A stretch of 64,000 nt of DNA from Calothrix sp. FI2-JRJ7 (GCA_019359675.1 JAHHGX010000008.1:1-64000); one strand, 5' to 3'. Counted from the first letter of the stretch, positions 11,032 to 20,709 are shown. Numbers and translations are program-made. Notes: a model not told the origin generated them from the sequence alone.

Positions 11032-11385
11032 ATGCCTTTCATTAAAATTCAAACTTCTGTTTCGGCGCCTGAAAATAAGAACGTTGAAATGATGCTCAAG
11101 GGTCTTTCGGCAAAACTGGCAAAACATACGGGTAAACCTGAATCTTATGTTATGACTGCTTTTGAGCCTGATGTGCCTATGACGTTTGCGGGAAATACTG
11201 ACCCTGCTTGTTATATTGAAGTCAAGAGCGTAGGCGCCATGAAATCAGAACAAACACAGGCAATGAGCCAAGATTTTTGTCAAGAAATTTACCAAGCTTT
11301 GGGAGTGCCAAAAAACCGTATATATATTGAATTTGCTGATGCTAAAGGCTATATGTGGGGCTGGAACGGCTCAACATTCGGCTAA
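11032..11385 (+). CDS. Phenylpyruvate tautomerase / MIF-like protein
   Basis: 117 residues of the macrophage-migration-inhibitory-factor fold: begins PFIKIQTSV with the N-terminal Pro2 that serves as catalytic base in tautomerases, and ends with an IYIEFADAKGYMWGWNGSTFG segment typical of MIF homologues. Likely a small cytoplasmic trimer acting on phenylpyruvate or similar enols; the physiological substrate is unknown. It stands between cobM and the H-NOX gene on the same strand, with about 115 bp to the latter. Confidence 0.9.
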   Translation: MPFIKIQTSVSAPENKNVEMMLKGLSAKLAKHTGKPESYVMTAFEPDVPMTFAGNTDPACYIEVKSVGAMKSEQTQAMSQDFCQEIYQALGVPKNRIYIEFADAKGYMWGWNGSTFG

Positions 11386-11501
11386 TTCATGTTCTTTGTA
11401 GCATAGGCATCTTGCCTGTGCAAATAATCTTAATTAATGTTCGTTTTAGCACGAAATTGGGAACCCTGAAGTAGAGAAATGGAACATTTCAGGAAAAACA
11501 T

Positions 11502-12053
11502 ATGTACGGGTTGGTCAACAAAGGTATTCAAGAATTGGTATGTAGCCGTTTTGGTGAAGAAACTTGGCGCCAAATAAAGCAAAAAGCAGAAATTCAAACG
11601 GATACTTTTTTGAGTATGGAAGCTTATGCAGATGATTTAACGCATCGCTTAGTTGTTGCAGCTAGTCAAGTGTTAGGTATATCTACTGCGTCCGTGATGG
11701 AAGCTTTTGGTGAGTTCTGGGTAAGTTATACGGGTAAAGAAGGTTACGGTGAGATGATGGATATGGGTGGGGACACTCTACCTGAATTTTTGGAAAACTT
11801 GGATGAACTGCACGCACGTGTTGGGATAAATTTCCCTAAACTTGTACCTCCTTCGTTTGAGTGTCACGAAGTTGAGGACAATCAACTTGAATTGCATTAT
11901 CATTCTAGTCGCGAAGGTTTGGCGCCGATGGTTACAGGGCTAGTAAAGGGTTTGGGGCAAAAATTTGATACCGAGGTAACGGTTACTCAAACTACTAGTC
12001 GTGAGCAAGGTTCAGAACATGACATTTTTGTGATTGAGTACAAGCCCAACTAG
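11502..12053 (+). CDS. H-NOX haem nitric oxide/oxygen sensor
   Basis: 183-residue stand-alone H-NOX (HNOB) domain binding haem b in the cytosol and sensing NO (some members O2). The proximal haem ligand is His104 in DELHARV, and the haem-propionate motif Y-x-S-x-R is Tyr133-Ser135-Arg137. The histidine kinase gene follows after 14 bp on the same strand, so the two form a sensor-kinase pair as in many bacteria, where ferrous-NO H-NOX inhibits its kinase. No partner response regulator or diguanylate cyclase is encoded next to it. Confidence 0.95.
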   Translation: MYGLVNKGIQELVCSRFGEETWRQIKQKAEIQTDTFLSMEAYADDLTHRLVVAASQVLGISTASVMEAFGEFWVSYTGKEGYGEMMDMGGDTLPEFLENLDELHARVGINFPKLVPPSFECHEVEDNQLELHYHSSREGLAPMVTGLVKGLGQKFDTEVTVTQTTSREQGSEHDIFVIEYKPN

Positions 12054-12067
12054 TATTATTAAAAAAC

Positions 12068-13495
12068 ATGATTGTTCCAGCCTTTAGCTTGGCGCCAGAA
12101 TTGTTTGCGCGCAGTTTTCCCTTTCATATTATTCTTGACTGCGAATGCAAAATTTTGCAGGTTGGAGAGGTATTGCTGCGTATTCATCCAGAAAATTTAA
12201 TTGGTTGCTTTCTTGACCAACATTTCAAAATTATACGTCCTGCTATAAAGGGGGCGCCTGATTTTGCTGCAATTTCTAAACAGTCGCGTTTATTGTTTTT
12301 GCTGGAATCGTTACATAATGGAATACAGCTAAAAGGACAAATGATTCCTGACCAAGAACAGGGTGTCATTTTTTTTCTATGTTCGGTTTGGGTTACAGAA
12401 ACAAATGCACTTGCTAAATTTGGCCTAAAGTTAAAGGATTTTGCAATTCACGACCCAATTGTTGATTTTTTATTTTTGCTGCAAGCTCAAAATACAGCTT
12501 TGGAAGATGCTAAAAAGCTCACTATTGAATTAACTAAAAAACAAGAAGAATTACAAAAAGCACTTACAATTAGAGAAGTATTAGCGCAGACTGCTGAAGC
12601 ACAATCGCAAAAATTAAAACAGTATTTATTAGAATTACAGCGAACTCAATCACAGCTAATTCAAACCGAGAAAATGTCAAGTTTAGGTCAACTAGTAGCT
12701 GGGATTGCCCATGAAATTAATAATCCAGTTAATTTTATTCAAGGTAATCTTAACTACGTAGAAGAGTATATTCAATCTTTACTTAGTTTACTTTCTTTAT
12801 ATCAAAAATATTTTCCTTCGCATCCAGAAATTGAAGAATTTATAGAAGAATTAGATTTAGAATATATGGTTCAGGATTTATTCAAAATTTTGTCTTCAAT
12901 GGAATTAGGAGCGGTTAGAATACGCGATATTGTTTTATCACTAAGAACTTTCTCACGTCTTGATGAAGCTGAGATAAAAAATGTTGATATTCATGAAGGC
13001 ATAGATAGCACATTATTAATTTTCTCACATAAATTTCAGAAACAATTAAATTATTCTGGTATAGAGATAATTAAAGATTATGGTAATTTACCATTAGTTG
13101 AATGTTATGCTTCTGAACTAAATCAGGTGTTTTTCAATATCATAACTAACGCAATTGATGTATTAGAAAACAATATAACTTTAGATTCAGCGAAAATTAT
13201 TATTAAGACTTGGTTAGATAAGAATTTAGTTTGCGTAAGTATCAAAGATAATGGAATTGGAATCGATGAGAAATTGCGCTTGAAAGTATTTGACCCATTT
13301 TTTACGACTAAACCAGTGGGTCAAGGGACAGGTTTAGGATTATCTATTTGTTATCAAATCGTCGTCGATAAACATTATGGTCAACTTGATTGTATTTCAA
13401 AATCTGGGCACGGGGCAGAGTTTATCATCAAAATTCCTTTACGCCAAAGTATTCAAGCAAACCACGTTCATTTTGTGCAAAAAGTTCTACCATAG
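12068..13495 (+). CDS. H-NOX-associated sensor histidine kinase (HNOBA domain)
   Basis: 475 residues. The N-terminal part (about 1-160) looks like the haem-NO-binding-associated (HNOBA) domain, followed by a coiled coil (about 155-205) and a histidine kinase: H box AHEINNPVNF near 217, N box NQVFFNIITNAID, DNGIGIDEK and GQGTGLGLSI. No transmembrane segment, so the kinase is cytosolic and gets its signal from the H-NOX protein encoded 14 bp upstream. The H box is of the same type ([12 protein letters not shown]) as in the HstK-like protein at the left end of the window. The phosphoacceptor is not encoded nearby. Confidence 0.92.
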   Translation: MIVPAFSLAPELFARSFPFHIILDCECKILQVGEVLLRIHPENLIGCFLDQHFKIIRPAIKGAPDFAAISKQSRLLFLLESLHNGIQLKGQMIPDQEQGVIFFLCSVWVTETNALAKFGLKLKDFAIHDPIVDFLFLLQAQNTALEDAKKLTIELTKKQEELQKALTIREVLAQTAEAQSQKLKQYLLELQRTQSQLIQTEKMSSLGQLVAGIAHEINNPVNFIQGNLNYVEEYIQSLLSLLSLYQKYFPSHPEIEEFIEELDLEYMVQDLFKILSSMELGAVRIRDIVLSLRTFSRLDEAEIKNVDIHEGIDSTLLIFSHKFQKQLNYSGIEIIKDYGNLPLVECYASELNQVFFNIITNAIDVLENNITLDSAKIIIKTWLDKNLVCVSIKDNGIGIDEKLRLKVFDPFFTTKPVGQGTGLGLSICYQIVVDKHYGQLDCISKSGHGAEFIIKIPLRQSIQANHVHFVQKVLP

Positions 13496-13525
13496 AATAT
13501 GCAACGTGTTAACTAGTGATTTGTT

Positions 13526-14593
13526 ATGTCTGTCTCGGTAAAAGGTTCTACCCAAGAACAACCACGAACTATTATATCTATTCCACCACTACTCGGCGCC
13601 AATGTGGACGAGTTGACGAATTGGGTGGTTCAACAAGGGCAACCTGCATTTCGTGGTAAGCAGTTGCATGACTGGATTTATAATAAAGGTGTGCGAACGC
13701 TAGCTGATATTTCAGCGTTTCCTAAACAATGGCGTGCAGAACTAGCTAATATTCCCATTGGACGTTCGACGGAACATTTCCGTTCGGTTGCTTCGGATGG
13801 CACAATAAAATATTTACTGCGATTAGATGATGGGCAAATAGTTGAAACCGTTGGTATCCCTTCTGATAATCGTCTCACGGTGTGCGTATCGACTCAAGTC
13901 GGTTGTCCTATGGCGTGTGACTTCTGTGCTACAGGTAAAGGTGGGTTTAAGCGTAACCTTACACGTGCAGAAATTATAGACCAAGTTTTAACGGTACAAC
14001 AAGATTTTCAGCGTCGCGTTAGCAATATAGTATTTATGGGGATGGGTGAACCGCTATTAAATATAGATAATGTTTTAGGCGCCATTCATTCTATAAATAA
14101 AGATATTGGGATTGGACAGCGTAACCTTACAGTATCAACAGTTGGTATTCGTAACCGTATTCGCCAATTTGCCCAAAACAATCTGCAAGTTACTTTAGCA
14201 GTAAGTTTACATGCTCCTAATCAAGAACTACGTACACAATTAATTCCTAGTGCCCATTCGTACCCTATTGAAGATTTACTTGCTGAGTGCCGTGAATATG
14301 TAGAAATAACTGGACGCCGAGCTACGTTTGAATATATATTACTTGCGGAAGTGAATGATTTGCCTGAACACGCATTGGAATTATCAAGGCGCCTGCGCGG
14401 TTTCCAAAGCCATGTAAATTTAATACCTTATAATCCAATTAGTGAAGTAGATTATCAACGTCCGAAAACTGAGCGTATTAATAATTTTGTAAAAGTTTTG
14501 AAAGATAAGCATATTGCTGTGAGTGTTCGTTATTCGCGCGGTTTGGAAGCTGATGCTGCTTGTGGGCAGTTGCGGGTTAATAAGGTTGGTTGA
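13526..14593 (+). CDS. rlmN: Dual-specificity 23S rRNA/tRNA adenine C2 methyltransferase (RlmN)
   Basis: Radical-SAM enzyme that methylates C2 of A2503 in 23S rRNA (and A37 in some tRNAs). The 4Fe-4S motif CxxxCxxC is seen in [15 protein letters not shown], followed by [11 protein letters not shown]. Near the C-terminus [16 protein letters not shown] carries the second catalytic cysteine. 355 residues is normal. The first 25 or so residues are a variable extension. It starts 30 bp after the histidine kinase, perhaps co-transcribed, though the functions are unrelated. Confidence 0.97.
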   Translation: MSVSVKGSTQEQPRTIISIPPLLGANVDELTNWVVQQGQPAFRGKQLHDWIYNKGVRTLADISAFPKQWRAELANIPIGRSTEHFRSVASDGTIKYLLRLDDGQIVETVGIPSDNRLTVCVSTQVGCPMACDFCATGKGGFKRNLTRAEIIDQVLTVQQDFQRRVSNIVFMGMGEPLLNIDNVLGAIHSINKDIGIGQRNLTVSTVGIRNRIRQFAQNNLQVTLAVSLHAPNQELRTQLIPSAHSYPIEDLLAECREYVEITGRRATFEYILLAEVNDLPEHALELSRRLRGFQSHVNLIPYNPISEVDYQRPKTERINNFVKVLKDKHIAVSVRYSRGLEADAACGQLRVNKVG

Positions 14594-14610
14594 ATATTAA
14601 TATAATTGTG

Positions 14611-14637
14611 TTTGGGACGGGCAGGATGCCCGTTCCA
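14611..14637. repeat. GGGCAGGATGCCC-type intergenic hairpin
   Basis: A GGGACGGGCA/TGCCCGTTCC palindrome with a short loop, followed by CACAAGAG. It is one of at least five relatives in the window (17581, 21560, 41488, 47378). Placed between convergent rlmN and the SDR gene, it may serve as a terminator. Confidence 0.65.
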
Positions 14638-14670
14638 CAAGAGATTCCACACATTCCACATTATGTTTCA

Positions 14671-15636
14671 TTAGCTTGTCATTTCTAATAGTCCTTGTTG
14701 GCGTGAGATAACTGCTTTGTAGCCAAGTTCGCGTCGTGCTTTTGTATCATCTACGGTAACTTCAGAACCAATCATAGATAAGGCTGTTCGGGTTATGGAA
14801 GGTGAACCTTTGAGGTTTAACAAGTTCCAAGCTGTCTCTAAGCTCCATGCCAATTTCCAAACTAACCAATGTGGTATGCTACGTGTTCCTGGCTCAACTC
14901 CTTGAGTTCTGACTAGCTCTGTAATAAAGCTGCGGAACTCTACAGGTACACCGTCGGTAATAAAGTAAATTTCACCTCCCTTTCCTCGCTCTGCTACACA
15001 AATAAGTCCTTCACACAAGTTTTTGACGTGGCAGGTAGAAATAGGATAGCGACCTCCAGATATCCAAGCAAAGTCACCATTACGCATAGCTTTGACAAAG
15101 CGTGCCATTAATGTTGTGTCTCCTTTTCCCCAGACAAAACGGGGACGAACTACCATTGTTGTGAGTTCATCTGAATTTGCTTCAACAACCTTTTTTTCTG
15201 CAATTGCTTTGGTGAGTGCGTAATAACCTAATTGTTTTGCGGGAAGAGGGTGAGTTTCCGAGGCATTGATGATTGGTTTTCCTCCTATCAAAACAGCGTC
15301 GCTACTCACATAGACAAGACGTGGTACACCTGTGGCTCTTGCTGCTGCAATGGTTTGCTCTGTTCCATTGATATTGACTTTCTGGAAATCTTCTAGAACT
15401 CCCCAATCATCTACCTTTGCAGCTGCGTGAAAGACTATTGCACATCCAGACATTCCAGACTTCAGTGCTTGTAAGTCATTAATATCCCCGCTTATGGGAG
15501 TGGCGCCACAATCCAAGAGGATAGGAATTTCTGACTCCCATTTGACGAGCGCGCGCACTTCAACACCTTGTTGAACAAGATTTCTAATTAGGTTACGTCC
15601 AACAAATCCAGAACCACCAGTTACAAAAACACGCAT
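14671..15636 (-). CDS. Extended short-chain dehydrogenase (NAD-dependent epimerase / 3-beta-HSD-like)
   Basis: 321 residues. Rossmann motif TGGSGFVG at 6-13, VYVSSDAV with the catalytic Ser/Thr, and YALTK as YxxxK (near 178). The C-terminal half (MIGSEVTVDDTKARRELGYKAVISRQQGL) is typical of the extended SDR family that includes 3-beta-hydroxysteroid dehydrogenase-like and dihydroflavonol reductase-like enzymes. The substrate is unknown; a nucleotide sugar, sterol/hopanoid-like or phenolic ketone would all fit. Convergent with rlmN. A GGAG-like site (TAGGAGAT) precedes the ATG. Confidence 0.85.
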   Translation of the reverse strand: MRVFVTGGSGFVGRNLIRNLVQQGVEVRALVKWESEIPILLDCGATPISGDINDLQALKSGMSGCAIVFHAAAKVDDWGVLEDFQKVNINGTEQTIAAARATGVPRLVYVSSDAVLIGGKPIINASETHPLPAKQLGYYALTKAIAEKKVVEANSDELTTMVVRPRFVWGKGDTTLMARFVKAMRNGDFAWISGGRYPISTCHVKNLCEGLICVAERGKGGEIYFITDGVPVEFRSFITELVRTQGVEPGTRSIPHWLVWKLAWSLETAWNLLNLKGSPSITRTALSMIGSEVTVDDTKARRELGYKAVISRQQGLLEMTS

Positions 15637-16074
15637 TATTTTATCTCCTAAAATTTAATATGCTTACTTTTTTGAACTTATTTTTTACAATTTATTGCCC
15701 ACCTACTTACATGAAAGTTATTTCACGGTTATTGCTCCCCAACGCAATTAGCCGTAAAATCAATTTAAATTCTAGAAAATCGGTTTCTTCGTTGAAATGT
15801 TGTAATCAAAATGAATATTTTGCGTAGAAACCGGGTTTCTATATTTGAGTAGTAGGAAATTGTTCCTATATAAAAACAGCTAGAATTTTGTATGAAGTTA
15901 AAGTCTATCTCAACACTACTTATTACGACCGCAGCTATTGTTACAATTGAATAATTAATACATGTACGAATATAACAAAGTAATTGTGAATTGTCTGGAA
16001 ATAGCCTTTTCCAGGCGTTGGCTATACTAAAAATTACTGAGTATTACTTTGAATCTTGTATTTGATTGAAAAAT
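15637..16074. repeat. Gene-poor spacer with one 67-bp paired-palindrome repeat and a signal-peptide-like remnant
   Basis: 15774-15840 is a member of the 67-bp family bounded by two AGAAACC-type palindromes. At 15892-15954 a 20-codon frame MKLKSISTLLITTAAIVTIE stops at TAA; it reads like the front of a secreted protein whose body is lost. A CTGGAAATAG...TTTTCCAGG imperfect palindrome is near 15996-16014. Confidence 0.55.
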
Positions 16075-16662
16075 ATGACGCAAAACTCCAAATTAACATC
16101 TCGTTTTGAAGCTGCATTAGTATATGCAACCCAACTTCATGCAACTCAAGTACGTAAAGGTAGTGGTATTCCTTATATCAGTCATTTGTTAAGTGTAGCA
16201 GCATTGGTACTAGAAAACGGTGGTGATGAAGATGAAGCTATCGGCGCCTTGCTTCATGATGCAGTTGAAGACCAAGGTGGCGCCAAAACTCGTGAAGAAA
16301 TTCGTCTTCGTTTTGGTGATGAAGTAGTAAATATCGTGGATGGATGTACTGATGCGGAAGTAATACCAAAACCACCTTGGTTTGAACGTAAACAAAAATA
16401 TATTGATAACTTACGGTATGCTTCACCGTCGGTGAGAAGAGTCTCGCTTGCAGATAAATTACACAATGCGCGTTCGATATTAGCAGATTGGTATAAAACA
16501 GGGGAAGCAGTATGGAGTAAATTTAAAGGTGGTAAAGAAGGAACGCTTTGGTACTACCGTAGCTTGCTAACTATTTATAAAGAAGCTCAACCAGGTTTTT
16601 TAACTGATGAACTGGAGAGAATAGTGACGCAGTTAGAAAAAGTTAGTGGTTTGTGTAATTAG
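16075..16662 (+). CDS. HD-domain phosphohydrolase of the RelA/SpoT hydrolase type
   Basis: About 195 residues. HD signature: H near 39 (YISHLLSVAAL), LLHDAVEDQGG with the metal-binding His-Asp, and SLADKLHNARSI. These match the Mn-dependent (p)ppGpp hydrolase half of SpoT-like proteins; synthetase and regulatory domains are absent. It could be a small alarmone hydrolase (Mesh1-like) or another nucleotide phosphohydrolase. I place the start at the ATG 16075; a TTG at 16066 would add three residues. Single gene with its own spacers. Confidence 0.85.
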   Translation: MTQNSKLTSRFEAALVYATQLHATQVRKGSGIPYISHLLSVAALVLENGGDEDEAIGALLHDAVEDQGGAKTREEIRLRFGDEVVNIVDGCTDAEVIPKPPWFERKQKYIDNLRYASPSVRRVSLADKLHNARSILADWYKTGEAVWSKFKGGKEGTLWYYRSLLTIYKEAQPGFLTDELERIVTQLEKVSGLCN

Positions 16663-16869
16663 AAAGAATGAAACGAGGTGAAATTGATAGATGCTCACAA
16701 AGTTTGACTTAATTCAATAAATTAGCTAATACTTTTGATGTATATATTTAATATATAAATATCACTGCAGACAGAGGATTAAAGTTTATATTTTTAGTCA
16801 AATGGAATGCGAGTTTAGTCAATTTTAACTGATTTTTCTTCACGACAGTACACGCATAGGAATGTAGGC

Positions 16870-17574
16870 ATGTTTTTTCATAAGAAAGACCCGATTCATA
16901 CTGTAAAGATTGATGAACCAAACCCTCGTTTTGCTCAATTACTTTTAGAGCAATTTGGTGGTGCCACTGGAGAATTAACAGCAGCTTTGCAATATTGGAC
17001 ACAATCGTTCCACTGCGAAAATGCAGGGATTCGGGATATGCTACAAGATATTGCATTAGAAGAGTTTGGACATTTAGAAATGGTGGGCAGAATGATTGAA
17101 GCTCATACCAAGAATGTTGACCAAACCGAAGCATATAAAAGTACTCTATTTGCGGTGCGCGGTGTAGGACCTCATTTGCTAGATAGTCAAGGTAATACTT
17201 GGACTGCCAGCTACGTTAACGAAGGTGGTGATGTAGTGCGTGATTTACGAGCTAACATTGCCGCTGAAGCTGGCGCCCGTCAAACTTATGAAGAGTTGAT
17301 TAAGCTATCTACCGATGAAGGTAGTAAGAAAACATTAGTGCATTTGTTGACACGAGAAATTTCTCACACGCAGATGTTTATGAAGGCACTAGATTCTTTA
17401 GGTAAGCTAACTGACCCGATGTTTGGTAATATTCAACCTGATAATACAGTTGATATTTACTATAATTTGTCTTCTGGGAGTCAGGAGAATGGTGTAAACC
17501 AAGATGAACGCGGTCCTTGGAACTCTGAGCCAACATTTAAGTACATCGCTGACCCAGTTAAGGCTGGTTCGTAA
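16870..17574 (+). CDS. Manganese catalase
   Basis: 234-residue dimanganese catalase that disproportionates H2O2 without haem. Ligand residues are recognisable: Glu35 (GATGE), Glu65 and His68 (LEEFGHLE), a Glu in AAEAGARQTYEEL and a His in REISHTQMF. The compact length matches cyanobacterial KatA/KatB-type enzymes. Metal ligands complete, so probably active in the cytoplasm against peroxide, useful for a nitrogen-fixing cyanobacterium. A purine-rich GGAATG stretch precedes the start. Downstream lies a hairpin repeat. Confidence 0.95.
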   Translation: MFFHKKDPIHTVKIDEPNPRFAQLLLEQFGGATGELTAALQYWTQSFHCENAGIRDMLQDIALEEFGHLEMVGRMIEAHTKNVDQTEAYKSTLFAVRGVGPHLLDSQGNTWTASYVNEGGDVVRDLRANIAAEAGARQTYEELIKLSTDEGSKKTLVHLLTREISHTQMFMKALDSLGKLTDPMFGNIQPDNTVDIYYNLSSGSQENGVNQDERGPWNSEPTFKYIADPVKAGS

Positions 17575-17580
17575 GTTAAT

Positions 17581-17642
17581 TGTGGAATGGGCATCTTTGC
17601 TTGTTCCATATTTAAGGGCGGGCAAGGATGCCCACCCCACAA
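17581..17642. repeat. GGGCGGGCAAGGATGCCCACCC-family hairpin (two arms)
   Basis: GTGGAATGGGCA...TTGTTCCA followed by GGGCGGGCAAGGATGCCCACCC and CACAAGA, the same family as at 14611 and 21560. Sits between the convergent catalase and WG-repeat genes. Confidence 0.65.
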
Positions 17643-17662
17643 GATAAAAATTTTAGCAACCT

Positions 17663-18709
17663 TTAATTGGTGGGGTTCCAAATGAATTCACCTTGCTTAT
17701 TAATGTAACCGGCGCCACCACGGGCGTACACTAAAGCTAATTCATCTGTGAATGCGAGTGCTAAATCAAATTGCGGTGAAATAACCATTTTTCCGGTTTT
17801 GTCAATAAAGCCATATTTATCGTTGACTTTCACTGCTGCTAACCCTTGCGAGAAATTTGTGGTTTTATCATATTGTGCTGGAACTACCATTTCACCCAAG
17901 GCATTGACAAAACCCCATTTTTGCCCAACTTGTACTGCTGCTAAACCTTCGGTAAATTCCCAAGCATCGTTGAACAGAGGTTTTATAACATATTTACCTG
18001 ATTGGTTAATATATCCGTATTTATCGTTTACTTGTACTGCTGCTAAACCTTCGGTAAATCTCAAAGTGCTTTCAAACTCAGGTTGAATGACTATTTGACC
18101 ATCAACATTAATATATCCCCATTTATTACCTATTTGCACAGCAGCTAGTCCTTCGTTAAAATGCAAAGCTGCTTCAAACTGCGGTTTAATTACTGTTTTA
18201 CCTGTGTAATCAATATATCCCCATTTATCGTCTATTTGTACTGCTGCCATTCCATTTCTAAAAGCTAAGGCGCCGTCATATTGCGGTTGAATTACAACTT
18301 TTCCTTCAGAATTAATAAATCCGTATTTATCTTTAATTAAAACTAATGCTACACCGTTTGCAAAAGCATATGACAAACGGTATTTTGGCGAAATTACTTT
18401 TTTACCCTTCGTATCTATATAACCATATTGTTCGCCAACTTTTACTTGTGCTAACCCATCAATAAAACCCCAAGCTAAATCATACTGTGGAGGGATGACT
18501 ATTTTTCCATTTTGGTTTATAAAACCGTATTTACCATTTTGGACAATACGATATAGCGGGAATGACGCTTTATTATTTCTTGATGAGTAACTGGTTTTAT
18601 TTTCATAGTTGTTTTTGAGAGTCGATGCTGTTACTTGCTGGTCGTAGCAGCTAATATTTATGGCGCCGAAAACAGCCATATATATTGATAATGCCCTAAT
18701 TTGCTTCAT
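17663..18709 (-). CDS. Secreted WG-repeat protein
   Basis: 348 residues. An N-terminal hydrophobic stretch (about 5-25, IYMAVFGAINISCY) acts as signal peptide or lipoprotein signal. From about residue 52 run some eight to nine copies of a roughly 35-residue WG repeat (pattern KYGFINxxGKxVIxPQYDxAxxFxxGLAAVQ), probably forming a beta-rich barrel or propeller-like domain. Function of WG-repeat proteins is mostly unknown; they are common in cyanobacterial envelopes. Some repeats are close copies, hinting at internal duplication. Convergent with the catalase gene. Confidence 0.9.
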   Translation of the reverse strand: MKQIRALSIYMAVFGAINISCYDQQVTASTLKNNYENKTSYSSRNNKASFPLYRIVQNGKYGFINQNGKIVIPPQYDLAWGFIDGLAQVKVGEQYGYIDTKGKKVISPKYRLSYAFANGVALVLIKDKYGFINSEGKVVIQPQYDGALAFRNGMAAVQIDDKWGYIDYTGKTVIKPQFEAALHFNEGLAAVQIGNKWGYINVDGQIVIQPEFESTLRFTEGLAAVQVNDKYGYINQSGKYVIKPLFNDAWEFTEGLAAVQVGQKWGFVNALGEMVVPAQYDKTTNFSQGLAAVKVNDKYGFIDKTGKMVISPQFDLALAFTDELALVYARGGAGYINKQGEFIWNPTN

Positions 18710-18809
18710 AATTAATTACACCAGTCCAGAGATACTAAGATATTGATTCTGCTTCTCAACAGTGACATGATGTGTAAAAAATTTGTTTCTCACGGAAGAA
18801 AAAAGAACA

Positions 18810-18847
18810 GTCTGACATTAGCACAGGTGAAGAAGGCCTGTGCTACA
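18810..18847. terminator. Hairpin between the binding-protein gene and the WG-repeat gene
   Basis: AGCACAGGTG/GGCCTGTGCT palindrome with a short loop, just after the stop of the substrate-binding protein (minus strand). Possibly a terminator; one of very few GGCC sites in the window is here. Confidence 0.45.
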
Positions 18848-18855
18848 TAATTTTC

Positions 18856-19833
18856 TTACAAATCGTTTTTGGGAATTTCTTGACGTGACTCGATGATTAG
18901 CTGCATTGTCTCTATTGCTAAATCACGTAAGTCCTGATTGATAAAAATTGTACCTTTGGCGCCAAATGAGCGGTCAAATATTGCTACGTTACGAGGATTA
19001 CCGTTTATGACTCCTTGCATAAATTTAATTAGCGCAAAGTTCACAGAGTCCAGAAATCTCGAATTGTTCTCTGGTACCATACACGCAATACCTTCACGCG
19101 AGAAAGGACGGTCGGGTACTATTTTAAAAGCATCATGATTTTTCTGCAATTGCAGCCACCCTTCAGAGAGAATACCATCCGATGCAAAAGCGTCTATTTT
19201 TCCTTGTTGCAATGCTGTGTATGCTTCGTCGCGACTTTTGAAGTTTACAAGCTGTGCTTTAGGTTGCACTTTACGAATTACCTGTTCGTTTGTAGTTTGC
19301 GGCAATACTCCAACCCGCTTACCTAACAATGACTCAGGTGTACCCAGTGTGCTATCTTTTTTTACTAGTAGCTGTGTACCTGTGACGGCATAACTGACGG
19401 AAAAATCTACTAGCTTGTCACGTTCCCAGGTAAAGCTGCTAGCGTCGCACACTATATCGACTTTACGAGTTTGAATTTGCGGGATTCGCTCTCGCGGAGT
19501 CAGTTTAACTAGTTTGAGTTGAATTTTTCTGCCTAGTTGTTTTTGCAATTGTTCCTTAACCATTACCAGCATGTCTATCGAGTAACCCACTGATTGCCCT
19601 TTGCTATCTACATAAGCAAAGGGAATTGCGTCTCTGCTAGTACCTGCTGTTAATACTCCTGTGCGCTTAACTCTTTCCATGACTGTTTCTGCTTGTGCTG
19701 GACTCGCTACAACAGTACCGCTAACCAGACTCAGTAATGTGACGGCGCCAAGAAATAGCGATTTATGTTTATGCATCCGCATCTCGGACATACTATATGT
19801 CGCTCCTGTGAGTGTTTTTTGTTGATGATGCAT
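18856..19833 (-). CDS. Periplasmic substrate-binding protein of an amino-acid-type ABC transporter (family 3)
   Basis: SBP_bac_3 family, 325 residues if the first ATG is used. A typical Sec signal (HKHKSLFLGAVTLLSLVSG...SPAQAE) begins only near Met20, so translation may start at 19776 (Met20) or 19791. Mature domain motifs: VLTAGTSRDAIPFAYVD, GYSIDMLV, LVDFSVSYAVTGTQLLV, KRVGVLPQTTNEQ and DAFASDGILSEG, as in glutamate/aspartate-type binding proteins. No permease or ATPase gene is next to it, so it must work with components encoded elsewhere. Confidence 0.88.
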   Translation of the reverse strand: MHHQQKTLTGATYSMSEMRMHKHKSLFLGAVTLLSLVSGTVVASPAQAETVMERVKRTGVLTAGTSRDAIPFAYVDSKGQSVGYSIDMLVMVKEQLQKQLGRKIQLKLVKLTPRERIPQIQTRKVDIVCDASSFTWERDKLVDFSVSYAVTGTQLLVKKDSTLGTPESLLGKRVGVLPQTTNEQVIRKVQPKAQLVNFKSRDEAYTALQQGKIDAFASDGILSEGWLQLQKNHDAFKIVPDRPFSREGIACMVPENNSRFLDSVNFALIKFMQGVINGNPRNVAIFDRSFGAKGTIFINQDLRDLAIETMQLIIESRQEIPKNDL

Positions 19834-20294
19834 TAAAATACCGCATTTTTACTCGTTTAGTACATCACAATCTGATACAGATTATCTACACTCGCTCGTG
19901 AAGGCGCCTATTTCTCTAGTAGCCCATCGCTTTACATATCAAGGAAACTATTTATTGATTATGCTTTTATCAATGCACTTGCTAATACTTTTTACTGATA
20001 TTTACATATTACCTATAAATCGATTTATAAGATGTTTTAAAACTATACAGTGTTTATTAACTTGTAGAGGTATGTTACCAAATAAAATCAATTTAATTGT
20101 TTTTATTTCAGATTTTCATAACTTTTTCCCTTTACTTTCACATAAAAGTAATTACAATAGAGAGTTAACAGCGGTATGAAGCATCAATAACTATTTTTAG
20201 CTCAACTGACAGGAGAGTTGCTACACAATTGGAATAGTTAGTGTTGCATGACCTAAGTGCTAGCTAAAATTAGTCTAATTATCATTTATATGCT

Positions 20295-20316
20295 TCTGTA
20301 CGTGTAAATGTACAGA
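20295..20316. promoter_or_regulatory. Perfect inverted repeat TCTGTAC-N8-GTACAGA, possible operator
   Basis: Seven-base arms around GTGTAAAT. It resembles an NtcA site (GTA-N8-TAC) but the spacing is ten, so it does not fit that consensus. It lies almost 470 bp before hetI, so any role is speculative; other DNA-binding proteins may recognise it. Confidence 0.3.
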
Positions 20317-20582
20317 GACATTTGTTGTGTAGAACTAAATTATCTAGATAGATATTATTACGTTAATTTTTTTGAGGATGTCTGAAAAATACTCGGCTAG
20401 TAATATAGATTGTTGTAATCTCCTAAAGTTCCCATTAAAAAGGGAATTGCGTATTAAATCTCATAGTCCCCCTTGTCGGGAGTATTCCAATTTCTGCGTA
20501 GATTTTAAGTGAACAAGAGCAGAACAGACAATTTTGGCTTTAAAAAATCTATTATTCCTTAATTAGAGGATTAAAAGATTCA

Positions 20583-20709
20583 AGAAACCTGGTTTCTACG
20601 CAAAATTGTTGTTGTGATTCGGATATATCGGTAAAGAAACCAGGTTTCTACGGTTTCTACGCAAAGTTGTTGTTGTGATTGCGGTTATCGATAAAGAAAC
20701 CCGGTTTCT
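20583..20709. repeat. Two tandem copies of the 67-bp paired-palindrome repeat
   Basis: Copy one spans 20583-20650 and copy two the rest to 20709. Each is bounded by AGAAACCnGGTTTCT-like palindromes with a CGCAAAATTGTTGTTGTGATT-like middle and an ATCGGTAAAG/ATCGATAAAG stretch before the last palindrome. Same family as 15774, 35154 and 41154. Confidence 0.8.

Noticed and set aside
16748-17134. Minus-strand ORF of 128 codons opposite the catalase gene
   Set aside because: It mirrors the well supported manganese catalase frame and has no motif.
19898-20179. 93-codon ORF as a membrane protein gene
   Set aside because: AT-rich, composition-driven hydrophobicity, no start signal and no recognisable motif.
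20295-20316. NtcA site before hetI
   Set aside because: GTA and TAC are ten, not eight bases apart, and the site is about 470 bp away.
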